Part shown: in pieces, positions 1 through 10,161 of the stretch
How positions within the stretch are numbered: position 1 is the first letter of the stretch
How the letters are laid out: every line of letters starts with the position of its first letter
DNA from: Halorussus caseinilyticus
Lineage (GTDB): Archaea; Halobacteriota; Halobacteria; Halobacteriales; Haladaptataceae
Length of the DNA stretch: 64,000 nucleotides
Direction: 5' to 3'
Assembly: GCF_029338395.1 (NCBI RefSeq)
Contig: NZ_CP119813.1
Span: 1-64,000 of the forward strand
Made by a program: the position numbers and the translations under genes
Notes under the pieces: generated by a model
Database searches by the model: none
What the model saw: only the letters and a program-made list of their open reading frames with translations
What the model was told of the DNA's origin: nothing

Positions 1-126
1 TTCGGAGGCGATCCAGTTTGCGGTCCGTGGCTCTGACAACTGACGCGCGACCATCCGTACTCGATCCTCACCGGTTGTCTGGCGTTCCATGAGTCCTTTG
101 TCGGAATTCGATTCATCGGTGGTCAT
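1..126 (-). CDS. HTH regulator of the DUF7342 type, N-terminal part only
   Basis: The ATG is at 126 and the frame stays open to the window edge, giving the first 42 residues only. The stretch RVRMVARQLSEPRTANWIA is the start of a winged-helix domain of the kind haloarchaeal plasmids carry. Two related regulators lie in this window at 50.8-51.4 and 52.6-53.1 kb, each followed at once by a small HxH-motif protein, so a similar partner may lie just outside the window. Family assignment rests on resemblance in a short segment. Confidence 0.6.
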   Translation of the reverse strand, partial: MTTDESNSDKGLMERQTTGEDRVRMVARQLSEPRTANWIASE

Positions 127-191
127 ACTCTACGGTTCACACTCTATCTTAATACAGGTTGAGGTCATTCGTCCTATATCGAATTAAATGG

Positions 192-428
192 CTAGGGCTT
201 ACTCGACTTGACCAACCTCATACGGACTTCAGGCTGGTTTTCACAGGTATCAAGCCAGATAGTCTGACCCTTGAACTCAGAGAAGATGCCGTCACCCGAT
301 GGTTTGAGCTGACGCCGGTCGGTTGGACTCCAGAACTGCTGGACGTCTCTTATCCCAGGTTCGTCAGGCAACTTTTCGAGTGCTATTCCATCTTTGAGAG
401 CCCCAAAGTCTGTATATCGTTCTTTGGT
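192..428 (-). pseudogene. C-terminal gene remnant without a start codon
   Basis: A minus-strand frame from just after a TAA (429-431) to a TAG at 192-194 reads like real haloarchaeal protein (FGALKDGIALEKLPDEPG, then QQFWSPTDRRQLKPSGDG and IWLDTCENQPEVRMRLV) but has no ATG or GTG. I do not recognise the family. A plus-strand frame over the same bases (159-482) lacks protein character and is probably a shadow. The reading is consistent with the 3' half of a gene truncated by rearrangement beside the integrase copy. Confidence 0.4.
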
Positions 429-486
429 TTACGATGTTTTGCCATGGTTTTGCTGGTTATAGTACTTAGTTCGGTTGTGTAGACCT

Positions 487-592
487 GTACAACCGAATCA
501 CCAAAAATATAAACTAGCTAGTACGAAAACCCAGCACCCAGAAATGACTCGCCTTAGAATCACCAACCCCGCAGAAATCCAGCTACACCCCC
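487..592 (+). promoter_or_regulatory. Duplicated promoter/leader of integrase copy 1
   Basis: About 105 bases here are nearly identical to 6157-6263, in front of the second integrase. Both contain an A/T-rich TATA-like stretch followed by the palindrome ACTAGCTAGT and a short conserved leader that ends at the integrase ATG. The palindrome could be an operator, which is inference. The shared leader shows that the duplication took in regulatory DNA as well as coding DNA. Confidence 0.5.
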
Positions 593-1828
593 ATGAGCGA
601 GACCATCAACTGGAGCCACCACGACCTCAACGGCCTCGAAGAGCTATACTGGGATGAAATCGCGCCCGCGTTGCGTCGTGACGGACGCGACCCCACACCC
701 GACCGTCATACGAGACGCTCGCTGACCACGGCTACAGCGGCCTCGCCTACACTCTCCGCGAACACCACGATTTGACGCCCAAACAGTTCCTCTCCGAGAC
801 CGTCGGCCTCAAAGACGAGGACGACAGCACCGAGGGCTACGACTGGAACATCGAGACCGAACGCACCCAGAGCGCGTTCGAATCGTACCTCCGGTCGCTC
901 AACCGTCGTCGCAACCTCGCCGACTCGACGCTTGCTTCAGAAGCGCACCCACCTGTCGGCCTACGCCGAAACCTACCGCGACCTACACGGAACCGACGAC
1001 CTCCTCGGACCGCTCGACGCCCACGACCAGCGCGGCGAGGAGATCGACCGCGCCTACGAGGTTCTCGACGTGTTCAACGCCGAGCGTTCGACCGACGCCT
1101 CGAAAATCGAGTACACCGCGACGGTCGCAAGTTGGTACCACCGCCTTGTCCGGCACGGCCGCGCGGAGTTCAACCCGCTCGAACACGCGACGACCGAATT
1201 CGGGTGGGAACGCAACAACCCCGACAATCACCCGCTGGACGCGAGCGACGTACGCGCGCTCTACGACGCCGCAGACTCGCTCGAAGACCGACTGCTCGTC
1301 GTCGCCCTCGCCGGATGGGGCCTCCGGTCGGGAGAGGTCGCCCGTCTCCATCAGCGCCAATTCGTCGGGTCAAACAGCGACGACCCGCACCTCGATTTCG
1401 AAAAACGGAAGAACGGACCGAGTTCGGTCAGTCTGCTGTACGGCCTCGACGTGTTGAAAGACCGCTGGAACGACCTCGCCGAAGACGAGACGTGGAACGG
1501 GTATCTCTTCCCCTCCCCGCAGTCCGAGTCCGGCCACATCGTCGGTGACACGATACGGTCGCGTTTTCGGACGCTTGCCGACGAGGCAGACGTACAGGTT
1601 CTCGGCGAGCGCCCGAAGCCCCACATGGCACGTCGGTTCTGGTACACGGCCTACCAGCAGGCGACTGCGGGCTTGCTCGACCGACTCGAAGGAATCGCCG
1701 AGGATCAAGGGAGCGCCTCAGCAGAGGTCATCGCACAGAATTATCTCTCGGACGAAGAGGTCCGGCAGGCACGTCAAGACGCGATGCGGGAGAAGTTGGC
1801 CGAGGCGTTCGGGAACGCCGACCGATAG
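593..1828 (+). pseudogene. Tyrosine recombinase/integrase, frameshifted (copy 1)
   Basis: The product is a phage-integrase-family recombinase that would cut and rejoin DNA at attachment sites. It begins MSETINWSHHDLNGLEELYW. Compared with copy 2, one C is missing from a C-run near 690 and one base is inserted near 935, so three frames are needed for 411 residues. The C-terminal catalytic part is intact: the box I arginine in GLRSGEVARL, a lysine in KRKNGPSS, H-x-x-R in PHMARR and the tyrosine in AQNYLS. A TTG at 932 could start a truncated 298-residue protein holding all catalytic residues but lacking much of the N-terminal DNA-binding region. Copy 2 lies 5.67 kb downstream in the same orientation. 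Confidence 0.85.
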
Positions 1829-1892
1829 AACACTTCGGCGGTTATCTCGTCACTCAGCCATTTACCACAAAAATTTACTATTAAGGAGTGTT

Positions 1893-2117
1893 ATGGCAGA
1901 GATGCAGTGGGTCGGCTTCGACATCCACCCCGCGAGCGTGCTTTCCGGTACCGCTTTTCAGAAGGCTAGCCTCTCGATAGACACTCATTCTACCAGAAAG
2001 AGAGTCGAGAAATCAATTCTTGACTACTGGAACGCGCGGCCGCTCGCGGTCGGTTCCTCCTCTTTGATGTCGATGGAGAGGTCGAGCTTTTTTGAGAGCG
2101 TCACTGTCGCTCAGTAG
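1893..2117 (+). CDS. Small hypothetical ORF, possibly decayed
   Basis: The ATG at 1893 follows a plausible ribosome-binding sequence (AAGGAG) and opens 74 residues starting MAEMQWVGFDIHPASVL. No family is recognised. Near 2060 another frame becomes more protein-like (LFDVDGEVELF), so this may be a frameshifted remnant rather than a working gene. The stretch from 2118 to 2253 holds only weak coding-like signal. Confidence 0.3.
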   Translation: MAEMQWVGFDIHPASVLSGTAFQKASLSIDTHSTRKRVEKSILDYWNARPLAVGSSSLMSMERSSFFESVTVAQ

Positions 2118-2253
2118 CCGACCCCCATCGTGTCGATAACGGCTTAGCCGAAATCGCGGACCGAGAAGTCGTCCTCGTCGGAATAAATGCGGCGAGTGAC
2201 TCGAAACCCGTCCCAAATTTGTCTGTCGTCATCAGCCACGACTGTCGAACTAA

Positions 2254-3047
2254 TTACTGCATTTTGTTCGGAGATGTGGAATTACTCTGCCACTGCTCTA
2301 GCGGATGGCTCTCCTGTCGATATCTGTTATATAGGTCCAGTGCCCATTGATACGACTCGTCGGTAGTGTTGTGGAGTGAAATGCATGGGACCCCATCATT
2401 TAGGATTACAATACAGAGTTCGACCTTCGGAGTCGTAGAGACGAATAGTCCAAAAGGAAGTCTGTCTTCAACGATGCCGACGTAATCGGTCGATAGTACG
2501 TTCTCAATCTCTGGTTGGTCATACCGCGAGTTAGCTTGCTTCTGAAGTGAAGCAGCCTCAACAATAAGTTCTACTGTTGTGTCGGGGCTTTTACCATTAA
2601 AGTTAGTCATGAGATTTGAAAAAAGAACAGGAGTGAACGCGACTATCTTTGAGTTGCGGTCAGCAACTGACAGACTGGTTCAAGCGGTTTATTGGGAGAA
2701 TGGCGTTCTGTCGTCACAACAGTTGCATCCTTGAACACGCAGGGTTTGATGACGCTTAATTCCGGACCCTTTGTCAGACCGTCAAATTCGTTGAGAACGT
2801 TTGCCTCGGCATATAATTCTTGCACATGGCCAAACAGTTGATCTCCTATATCTGTCAGTTCGTAGTGGCCATAGTGTTCGTTTAGCAGGTCGGCATCAGC
2901 GAGGTTCTTCAGTGCTCGGTAGACTGTTGATTGAGAATATCCCGACCGAGAGGCGAGTTTTCGACGGTCGGTTACACCGTCGGCGATATCAATCAAAAGG
3001 TCTCTACGTTGAACAAGTAACTTGAGTTGCTCGGAGGGAAGTCCCAT
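2254..3047 (-). pseudogene. Winged-helix regulator with FilR1-type C-terminal domain, frameshifted
   Basis: The N-terminal half (2643-3047) is a winged helix: SGYSQSTVYRALKNLADADL is the recognition region, followed by YELTDIGDQLF. The second half (2254-2610) carries the end of a FilR1 domain: DRLPFGLFVSTTPKVELCI, then ESYQWALDLYNRYRQ. Reading the junction near 2655 in the other frame gives a continuous bridge (IVAFTPVLFSNLM), so a single missing base splits one gene of about 264 codons. The family acts as cytoplasmic transcription regulators in haloarchaea. An intact original would have sensed a ligand or partner through the C-terminal domain. Confidence 0.75.
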
Positions 3048-3150
3048 GATGATACAACATTCATGCCATGTAATTAACCTTTCTAACGTAATCTAAATTA
3101 TATTTTTATCGCGGGTTGGTTAGTAGAAAAACCGGAGTAGGGATACAATC

Positions 3151-3737
3151 CTACACCGTATCGTCGTAGTAGCTTGACCCGTACGCGTCCATACCGTGAT
3201 CGCCCGCACCGTTGACCGACACTCGTACCCATGGAAGAGCATGATCGGTGGGATGGTCGTATTCACCGACTTGCGTAGTCAACGCTGAAACACGCTTACC
3301 GTCGTTGTTGTCTCGGTACTCCAACTCTTCCTTCTCCTGACCGACGAACGACCAGAGCTTGTTGACTTTTTTGTTTTCGCCAACAGAGTTAGCCCACAGA
3401 AGCTCGTCGCCCGTGTACTCCCATGACGTATAGTTCATCCACTTCCAGTTGATGGTTCCGAGGCTGTCTTTTGACTGAACGTAGTACCCAATAGTATCAG
3501 TAGTCCCACTCGTTGACACCGCCGTGTCGTTAACTGTCAACCCTTCCACTTCAGGCGCGGCCACATCTGTGACGATGCCCACTTCGATAGTTGACTCACT
3601 ATCATTGTTGCTTTTTGTCTCGGGTTCGCTCGCAGCAGCGCGCCAGCGCCAAGGAATCCCGCCGTAATGGTAACGGCGACACCGTCTTGAACCAACTTTC
3701 GTCGCGTCATCTTTGAGTTGTCATTGCTGTCTGACAT
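3151..3737 (-). pseudogene. Tat-exported protein of unknown function, frameshifted
   Basis: It begins MSDSNDNSKMTRRKLVQDG followed by a hydrophobic stretch, a twin-arginine signal. Near 3632 the frame breaks. One missing base restores a low-complexity linker (ASEPETKSNNDSES) leading into IEVGIVTDVAAPEVEG and a 150-residue domain rich in W, Y and N. I recognise no family for the mature part, which would sit outside the membrane. The gene ends at 3151. Together with the next gene, which diverges from it, it may form a secreted-protein cluster. Confidence 0.6.
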
Positions 3738-3957
3738 GCGTTTTAGCCAGTTCGCCCAGACAGCTTATTTTTATATCTTGAATATGCTTGGAAGAGATGC
3801 CTACCGGCACATGTTCTGACTGATGTTGCGGTCTTTGCGTGTTGGGTTGTGGATATCGTCTTCACCAGTCATTTCCATCTCTACCTATTTCTTAACTATT
3901 CTTGCAAAGATTAATAATATAATATGTTAGTATCTAAATTAAACCGGAGGTAGAAAA

Positions 3958-5094
3958 ATGGAAGACACCCTGGAACGACGTACTGAATCGAGTACTGACA
4001 ATGCTCGATGTGACACGACCTCTCGCCGAAGTGTCCTCCGGAAGTCGGCCTTACTATCGACACTCGGCGCTACCGGATTCGGTGCCACCACTAGTACGGT
4101 AGCTGCCGCCGGTGCCTGCGGTGAGGATAATCCTACCGACCGGCACTACCGATTACGTGTGGGAGAAAGGCGATGACAAAGTCGAGACGGCGAACTGCGA
4201 CGATAACATCCTTCGAGGACAGAAGACGGTTCACGCTGCATCCACGCAGTATCTCGGGAGCGCCGAAGACAGCGCTGGCGAGTGGACCCACTTCTTCCAA
4301 CTCGGTGGTCATGCTGAGTACTATAACGGAGGCTTTAGCTGCGACTCGTGGAGCCACGATGCTGGCATCAGCGAACACAAGGCCACCATCGACAACAAGG
4401 ACGGGAGCAACGACGCCCTTGACCCCGCCAACAGGCATGACGTGGCGGGCCTTCCGGCGGCAGGTAGTGACAGCGGGACCCTGAGCGACCTTGGTCAGCA
4501 ACTCGCAAACACTGCCATCACCGAGGCCATGGGCTACTACCTTGGCGGCTGGGCCGGTGCGGCGGCTGGCATCGCCCTTGGAATGCTCGGCGATAGCGAG
4601 AACAACAACACTGTCAAGGACAGTCAACTCGCATACGACTGGGACTACGGCACGAGTTACAGCAAGTGCGGCTCCCACTTCGTGGATTTCGACCTTGAGG
4701 GTAACGAAAGCGCCTCACTCGACGTGACCGACGAGGCATGGGGCAAGTACCCGAACTACACGCAGATTTACAAGGAGATCGACTTCCTTGACGCGACCGA
4801 AGCTTCAGCACCCTCTCAACGTCGTCAACTGACCTCGTAGAGCGTAACAACGGCACTCGTCGTGAAGTCGCGCCCGGTGACATCATCGAGACTACCAACG
4901 GGGAACCAATTCGCGTCACCGATGTGAGTGTGACGACTACCCAGTCGCCGGGGAAGGCACCTAAGCAAATCGCAGGGACCGATGACCTGCCGCGCCGACT
5001 TGGCCATCGGTTTGACGACAAGAAACCGGTCAGATACGCTGAATTCGCCTCACAAGTTCGTACGATGTCAATCAGTGGGAAGCTACTGGAGTGA
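3958..5094 (+). pseudogene. Tat-exported glycine-rich protein, two frameshifts; halocin-precursor-like layout
   Basis: A strong ribosome-binding site (GGAGGT, 7 bases before the ATG) and an A/T-rich promoter precede it. The Tat signal is SRRSVLRKSALLSTLGATG. Frameshifts near 4140 and 4795 give frames 1-2-1, net zero over 378 residues. The middle has a glycine/alanine helix (YYLGGWAGAAAGIALGML) followed by WDYGTSYSKCG, and the tail runs through GTRREVAPGDIIE to SISGKLLE. Signal, hydrophobic glycine segment and following WDY recall the layout of halocin-type precursors, but I see no cysteine-rich halocin module, so that link is speculative. Confidence 0.55.
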
Positions 5095-5096
5095 TT

Positions 5097-5273
5097 CTAC
5101 TCTAACGATTGACTCTTGTACTGCGCTCCGAGTAAGTCGCCAATATAGCCGCTAATGGCTAACCCCATATCGGCTTTATTTGCGACTGTTCTCGAACGTA
5201 GAGTTTCACCCACGATTTGAACAATATGGTGATTTATGTCATAATTAGATGGCTGATACAGGCGGTCCGGGGT
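5097..5273 (-). pseudogene. Short coding-like remnant without start codon
   Basis: A minus-strand frame of about 58 codons (LYQPSNYDINHHIVQIVGE, then GLAISGYIGDLLGAQYK) is open from just after a TAA at 5274-5276 to a TAG at 5097-5099, with no ATG or GTG that would include the first half. The composition is protein-like but the family is not recognised. It converges on the preceding gene with 2 bases between the stops. The rest of 5100-5377 is A/T-rich promoter DNA for the lipoprotein gene. Confidence 0.3.
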
Positions 5274-5377
5274 TTATTCTATTGTGTTAATAATTACAAG
5301 CAAAAATATCATAAAGCACGGTCCAAAAGTAGCAATAGACCAATAACTAATGGCTGTCCATCATCCCTCCAAAAGTA

Positions 5378-5872
5378 ATGACTAACAATCCTCCTACCAG
5401 ACGAGCGCTCCTCGGAACAATCGCTATGGCAACGAGCGGTTGCCTCGGCCAGTTCACTAACCGACGGTCCGTGTCTCTGACAGGCGTTCGCCTTCATAAT
5501 TGGACCGACTCTGAGGCCTCAGTTCACGTCAAACTGTTCCGCGAAGGCAATCGTGTTCTTAACGAGACCGTAACACTTGCTCCGCGACGTGAACCGGAAT
5601 CTGCGGCATCGTTCACAGCAGGATGGTCTGTCAAGATGGCCCGCTACCGCGTCCGTCTCCAAACAACAGACGGCAATGTAAAACTTGAACGCAAGTTCCC
5701 CTCGGACGACTTCGAGCAGGACGGCTGTGCGTTCCTTGACGCCGACCTTGAGAATAATCGTAGTCCCAATCAAACGGTAGACTCCAATACTGAGCAATCG
5801 TTCAGAATGCACCTACAGGAAGTAAATGATCCAGAAGACTTCTCAAGCGAATACTGCCCGGACATGAACTAA
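5378..5872 (+). CDS. Tat-type lipoprotein, unknown function
   Basis: 164 residues beginning MTNNPPTRRALLGTIAMA, then TSGCLG: a twin-arginine signal with a lipobox cysteine, so the mature protein should be lipid-anchored on the outer face of the membrane. The mature part reads like a small beta-sandwich (VRLHNWTDSEASVHVKLFR, then ETVTLAP) and keeps two cysteines (DGCAFLD, SEYCPDM). It is the only intact gene between the two integrase copies. No partner gene is evident. Confidence 0.75.
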   Translation: MTNNPPTRRALLGTIAMATSGCLGQFTNRRSVSLTGVRLHNWTDSEASVHVKLFREGNRVLNETVTLAPRREPESAASFTAGWSVKMARYRVRLQTTDGNVKLERKFPSDDFEQDGCAFLDADLENNRSPNQTVDSNTEQSFRMHLQEVNDPEDFSSEYCPDMN

Positions 5873-6156
5873 GGGATACAATTCTATTAACAGACCGGAC
5901 CGCACAGGACGGCCTCAACATACAGGTCGCCCTTTCGAAAGCCCAGACGCACGGTCAGAAGACAACCTCGAACAAGGAAAAACAGAGGATTTGCTAGTAT
6001 ATGCCTCCCACTAGTCACTATCCTATTGTTGTTCTGCTCAAAAATCAGTAGTGGTTGTCTCTCTCAGTGCTCCACTTCGGTTCAGCGCTCGTCAGCAGTT
6101 TCGACTAGCTTTTCCAGAAACTCAACGGCTTTCGTTTTGAGCCCAGTGTGGAAGAT
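5873..6156. other. Non-coding stretch before integrase copy 2
   Basis: I see no complete gene. Around 6080-6150 the minus strand has a short protein-like frame (GLKTKAVEFLEKLVETADER) ending in a stop, perhaps the end of a lost regulator. The rest shows no clear structure. Confidence 0.3.
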
Positions 6157-6263
6157 GTACAACCCAATCACCAAAAGTATAAACTAGCTAGTACGAAAAC
6201 CCAACACCCAGAAATGACTCGCCTTAGAATCACCAACCCCCACAGAAATCCGGCTCCAACCCT
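6157..6263 (+). promoter_or_regulatory. Duplicated promoter/leader of integrase copy 2
   Basis: Nearly identical to 487-592, with a TATA-like stretch, the palindrome ACTAGCTAGT and a leader running to the ATG. See the copy 1 entry. Confidence 0.5.
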
Positions 6264-7494
6264 ATGAGCGAGACCATAAACTGGAGCCACCACGACCTCG
6301 ACGGCCTCGAAGAGCTGTATTGGGATAAAATTGCGCCTGCGTTGCGCCGTGATGGACGCGACCCCCATACCCGACCGTCCTACGAGACGCTCGCCGACCT
6401 CGGATACAGCGGTATCAGCTATACCCTTCAGCAACATCACGACCTCACTGTCAAAGAGTTCCTCACCGACGTGGTCGGCCTCGACGACTCCACCGTTTCC
6501 AGTAAATCACCGGATGACTACGCTTGGCAGATATCGTCCACCGAGACCATCGACGAGTTCAAGCCTACCTCCGCGCACTCGACCGCCGCCGGAAGCTTGC
6601 CGACTCCACGCTCGCCTCGAAACGCACCCATCTAGCAACCTATGCACAAATCTACGAGGACCTCCACGAGACATCGGACCTGCTCGCGCCGCTTTCTGAA
6701 CCGTCAGAGCAGGCCGCAGAGACTGAACGCGCCTATCAAGTTGTGGAGGTCCTCGACGACGAACTTGCGACCGACGGTACGAAATTCACCTACGTCGGGA
6801 CGGTCAGGGCTGGTATGACCGACTCGACCGGCACGGCGCGGCCGCCTACAATCCCTTGGATGGCGTGACGACCGACTTCGGCTGGAGCGCACAGAACCCG
6901 ACAATAAGGCACGCGCCTTCGGACGTCCGCGCACTCAATAACGAGGCCAACACACCCGCAGATCGCCTCCTGCTCGTTGCACTCGCCGCGTGGGGGTTAC
7001 GGTCGGGCGAGGTCGCTCGACTTCACGTCAACCAGTTCGTCGGTGTCGACTCCGATGATCCACACCTTGAGTTCAAGGAGCGGAAGAACGGCCCGAGTAC
7101 GGTCAGCCTCCTCTACGGCTTGGACGCCTACCGGGAGCGCCAGCGCGAACTCGATGACTACGACGAGTGGAATGGCTACCTATTCCCCTCGACACAGGCC
7201 GAGGCTGGCCACATTGACTCAGATACTGTCCGGAATCGATTCCACCGACTCGCCGAACAGGCTGATGTCCGTGTCGACGGTGGCCTCCCGAAGCCCCACA
7301 TGGCCCGTCGGTTCTGGTATAGCCAGTATCAGGACGCACTTGCAGACGTGCTCGACCGCCTTGATATTATCGCTGACGAGCAGGGGAGTTCATCCGCAGA
7401 CGTGGTGCATCAGAACTATCTCTCCGAGGAGAAACGTCGAGAGGCTCGGCGGCCTGCAATGCGGGAGTTACTTGCGGACGCGTTCGGCGAGTAG
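6264..7494 (+). pseudogene. Tyrosine recombinase/integrase, frameshifted (copy 2)
   Basis: Paralogue of copy 1 in the same direction. Here one base is missing near 6560 (DEF, then QAYLRALDRRRKLADS) and another near 6815 (GTV, then WYDRLDRHG), positions that differ from those in copy 1, so the two copies broke independently. Catalytic motifs are present in the last part: GLRSGEVARL, ERKNGPST, PHMARR and HQNYLS. From 6856 on, 212 residues with all catalytic residues are open. No attachment site is visible beside it. Confidence 0.85.
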
Positions 7495-7693
7495 TCATCG
7501 AGGTCTTGGACGCTCGTTTGGACCTTCGCTCGCACCTTCCGGGTAGCCTCGGCGTCCTCGCTCTGACAGTAGTGTTTCAATTTTGTGAAGGTGTGGCGGC
7601 TTCGACAGCGGCCGACGTAGTCGTTTCGGGCGTCTTCTTGACGATGAAGACGTACTTGCAGTCAGGACAGACGGTGACGGTGCAAAGGGTCAT
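7495..7693 (-). pseudogene. DUF5817-like zinc-ribbon fragment
   Basis: It starts MTLCTVTVCPDCKYVFIVKK, with a zinc-ribbon C-x2-C. After PETTT the frame shifts and resumes as CRSRHTFTKLKHYCQSEDAE, then KVRAKVQTSVQDL, where the second metal site would be. No stop follows before the sequence runs into the 3' end of integrase copy 2, so the C-terminus is lost. It lies downstream of the helicase gene on the same strand and may have been co-transcribed with it. Function unknown; a DNA-associated zinc ribbon is the usual guess. Confidence 0.5.
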
Positions 7694-7741
7694 AGCTCCG
7701 CAATCAGGCGGAGGGTAGTAATAGCTGACTGTCTGGCCTAA

Positions 7742-9989
7742 TCACATGAACTCGTCCAGGCTAGAGTTCCGACTGAACGAGGTGGTCCCGCCGCTTTCGC
7801 TCTCCACAGCATTCGCGCCAAACAGCGGTTCGACATCACGGTCGCCGTCCTGACGTTCAGCGAATGCCGTTAATCGCTTCGCCCGCGTCTGGCCGATCCG
7901 GTCCACGTTCTGAAGGAACGCTTCGCTGGTCTTCGCGTTTGACCTGTTCGTAGGCTTCGCCGAGACCGCCAGCTAATGTCTCGGTCTGGAAGTCGAATCG
8001 GGTATCGCCGGTGTCCATCTCGGTCAGGTAGTCGCGGAGGTTCGAGATCGTCACGCGTCCGACACCGTGGACGTGGCGGGCGACGGGTAGGTCTTCTCGC
8101 GGAACGCCCTTCTCGATGCTCGTCACGAAGTCGTCGTACCAGTCGGGTTTCTCGGCCTGAATCGCGTCGAACAGAGGTGTCGCCGCATCGAGCGTCCGTG
8201 AGAGGTTCCGTGCCGTCATGCGGATCGACGTCGGGTCTACATTCGTCCGGTCCTCGATTTCGGTCGCGGGAATCCCCTGACTCCAATACCAGCCGAGGAT
8301 ACCGGTGACGATGGCAGGGTCTTCATCCGGCAGGTACTCGGCGTTGAGGAGTTTGTCTTCGAAGTCCGTCGAGAAGCCGTCGTGCGAGAGGTAGGCGTCC
8401 GTGAACACGGCGAGCTGATAGAGCAAATTCTGAGCGGTGAACGTGTCCTTGGATTCGAGGTCGGCACAAAGGTCGTGGACGCTCCGTAGCGAGTACCCGC
8501 CGAAAACGTTGAAGTTAAATTCCACGGCGGCGCTTCCCTGCCGCGTGTTCTCGAATCGCTGTTCGGTCTCTTTCTCCCGGAGGAAGCCGAACTTCTGTAA
8601 CCAGTCGGCCGCCTCCCGAAGCTTTTGACGCATTCGCGTCCGCTTATCGACCGTTCCGTCGTCCCACGCACGGTCGCCGGAGAGCTGATGCCAGAATAGC
8701 GTCTCGGTCAGGAAGTCTTCTATCTCTTCGGGCGTGTCCCAGCCCATCTCGACCAGTTCGAGTATGAGCCAGCGGAGACCGTCGCCCGAATCGACGTGCG
8801 ACGTGACCGGTTCGAGGTCAGGGTCGTTGAAGAACTGTTCGCTCGCAGCATCGAAATCCGAATAGAAAGGGTACGCGTAGCCCTTCTCGAATCCTTTGCC
8901 AGGCCGTGCAACACGGCCAATCCATTGGATGTACTCGTAGGTGTGGATGTACTCCATGCCTCCGCCGGTCCATCGCTTCAGGTCACTAACGACGACCGAT
9001 TGGACCGGGGCGTCGAATCCGTAGGCCAGCGTCGGAGTGCAGAACAACGCGGCGAGGTCGCCTTCCTCGTAGCACTCTTCGATCCAATTCCGAATCGAAG
9101 ACGGAAGACTCGCGTGGTGGTAGGCGACGCCCTTCGACATGAGCGTCGCAAGGTCGTGAAGTTTTCTCGTTGGTTCCATCCCGTCGAGTCGGGACCGAAG
9201 CTCGGAGTGGAAGTTCCGGCTACTCCGGTCGGCGAATGCATTCGTCTCGGCCAGCCCCTCGGCTCGGGCTTCGGTCTTTGGCTTCGACCCGTTGAATACG
9301 AGGTACGGCGACTTGCCGGGATTTCCGCGCAGGTGGTCCACGATTTGGGTTTTCTTATCCGTCTGATCCTCTACCATTACCGGGTGTTCTTCGATCTCGA
9401 TGCTTCGCTCCTCGTCGCTGACGACGAGATTCGCGTTCATCCAGTCGGCTAGCTCTTTCGGGTTGCCGACCGTCGCAGACATGGCGAAGATGTTGACGTT
9501 GTTGTCGAGGACCGCCGCGATGGCTTTCTCAAGTCCCCGGCCACGACGCTCGCCGTAGATAATGTGGAAGTCGTCAAGGACTACGAGGTCGAGCGACCGA
9601 ACGCCGCCCGTATCCCGGAGCATAGCCTGATAGAAACTGTCGAAGGTTGCGACCGGAACGTCAGCATGCCGGTAGCCGCCCTGCTGTACATCATACTCCT
9701 CGTCTGCCCATGTGTTCAGTTCCTCTTCTTTTGCTTTCACCAGTTGCTTGCTCGGTACAAGATACGCGACACGCCCACCCGCGTCGAGCATCTGTTTCGT
9801 AACGGCCTCCGCACAGAGTGTCTTTCCGTTACCGGTTTCCGCGACGAGTAGGTGGTTGCCGCCGTCGAGAATTCGCGCCTCGAAGGCTTGGTGTTGGGTT
9901 TCGGTGAGCGAGTCGAAGCCGTGGGCCGCAAGAAGGTCTTGGACCAACGTCTCGTCTTCTGGCGAAAGTGAACCCGGGAGCGAGGACAT
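7742..9989 (-). pseudogene. Hel308/Ski2-type superfamily 2 helicase, frameshift near the C-terminus
   Basis: ATP-dependent DNA helicase of about 749 codons. Motifs in order: Q/I region with AETGNGKT (Walker A), VVLDDFH in place of DEAH, SATVGN (motif III), TPTLAYGFDAP, and QWIGRVARPG (motif VI). A helix-hairpin-helix (HVHGVGRVTISNL) follows near residue 660. An indel near 7920 turns the last part into a short tail; the corrected frame gives a second HhH-like segment (DRIGQTRAKRL) and ends SSLDEFM at 7742. Known Hel308 enzymes act at stalled forks. It diverges from the AddB-like gene across a 172-base gap. A protein truncated at 7857 (710 residues) might still be active, because all helicase motifs precede the break. 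Confidence 0.8.
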
Positions 9990-10161
9990 GTTTAGGCAGA
10001 AAAGGCGTCCGTATTAAAGTGTTAGTCTTTTCTACATAATTAGTTTACCAATCCAGCAATTAAATGTCATACACAACTATCATTGCGGTAATGGTTTATA
10101 GGCTCTTCTGCCCACCTGAGTCTTAGGTAGAATTATAAACCTGCCGAAAAACAAAGAATGC

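Noticed and set aside
159-482. 107-codon plus-strand open frame
   Set aside because: The minus strand over the same bases reads far more like protein (QQFWSPTDRRQLKPS and onward), so the plus frame is probably a shadow.
772-1548. 258-codon plus frame over integrase copy 1
   Set aside because: After the first 60 residues it becomes arginine/proline-rich, the usual shadow of a GC-rich gene in another frame; the true frame continues at 932.
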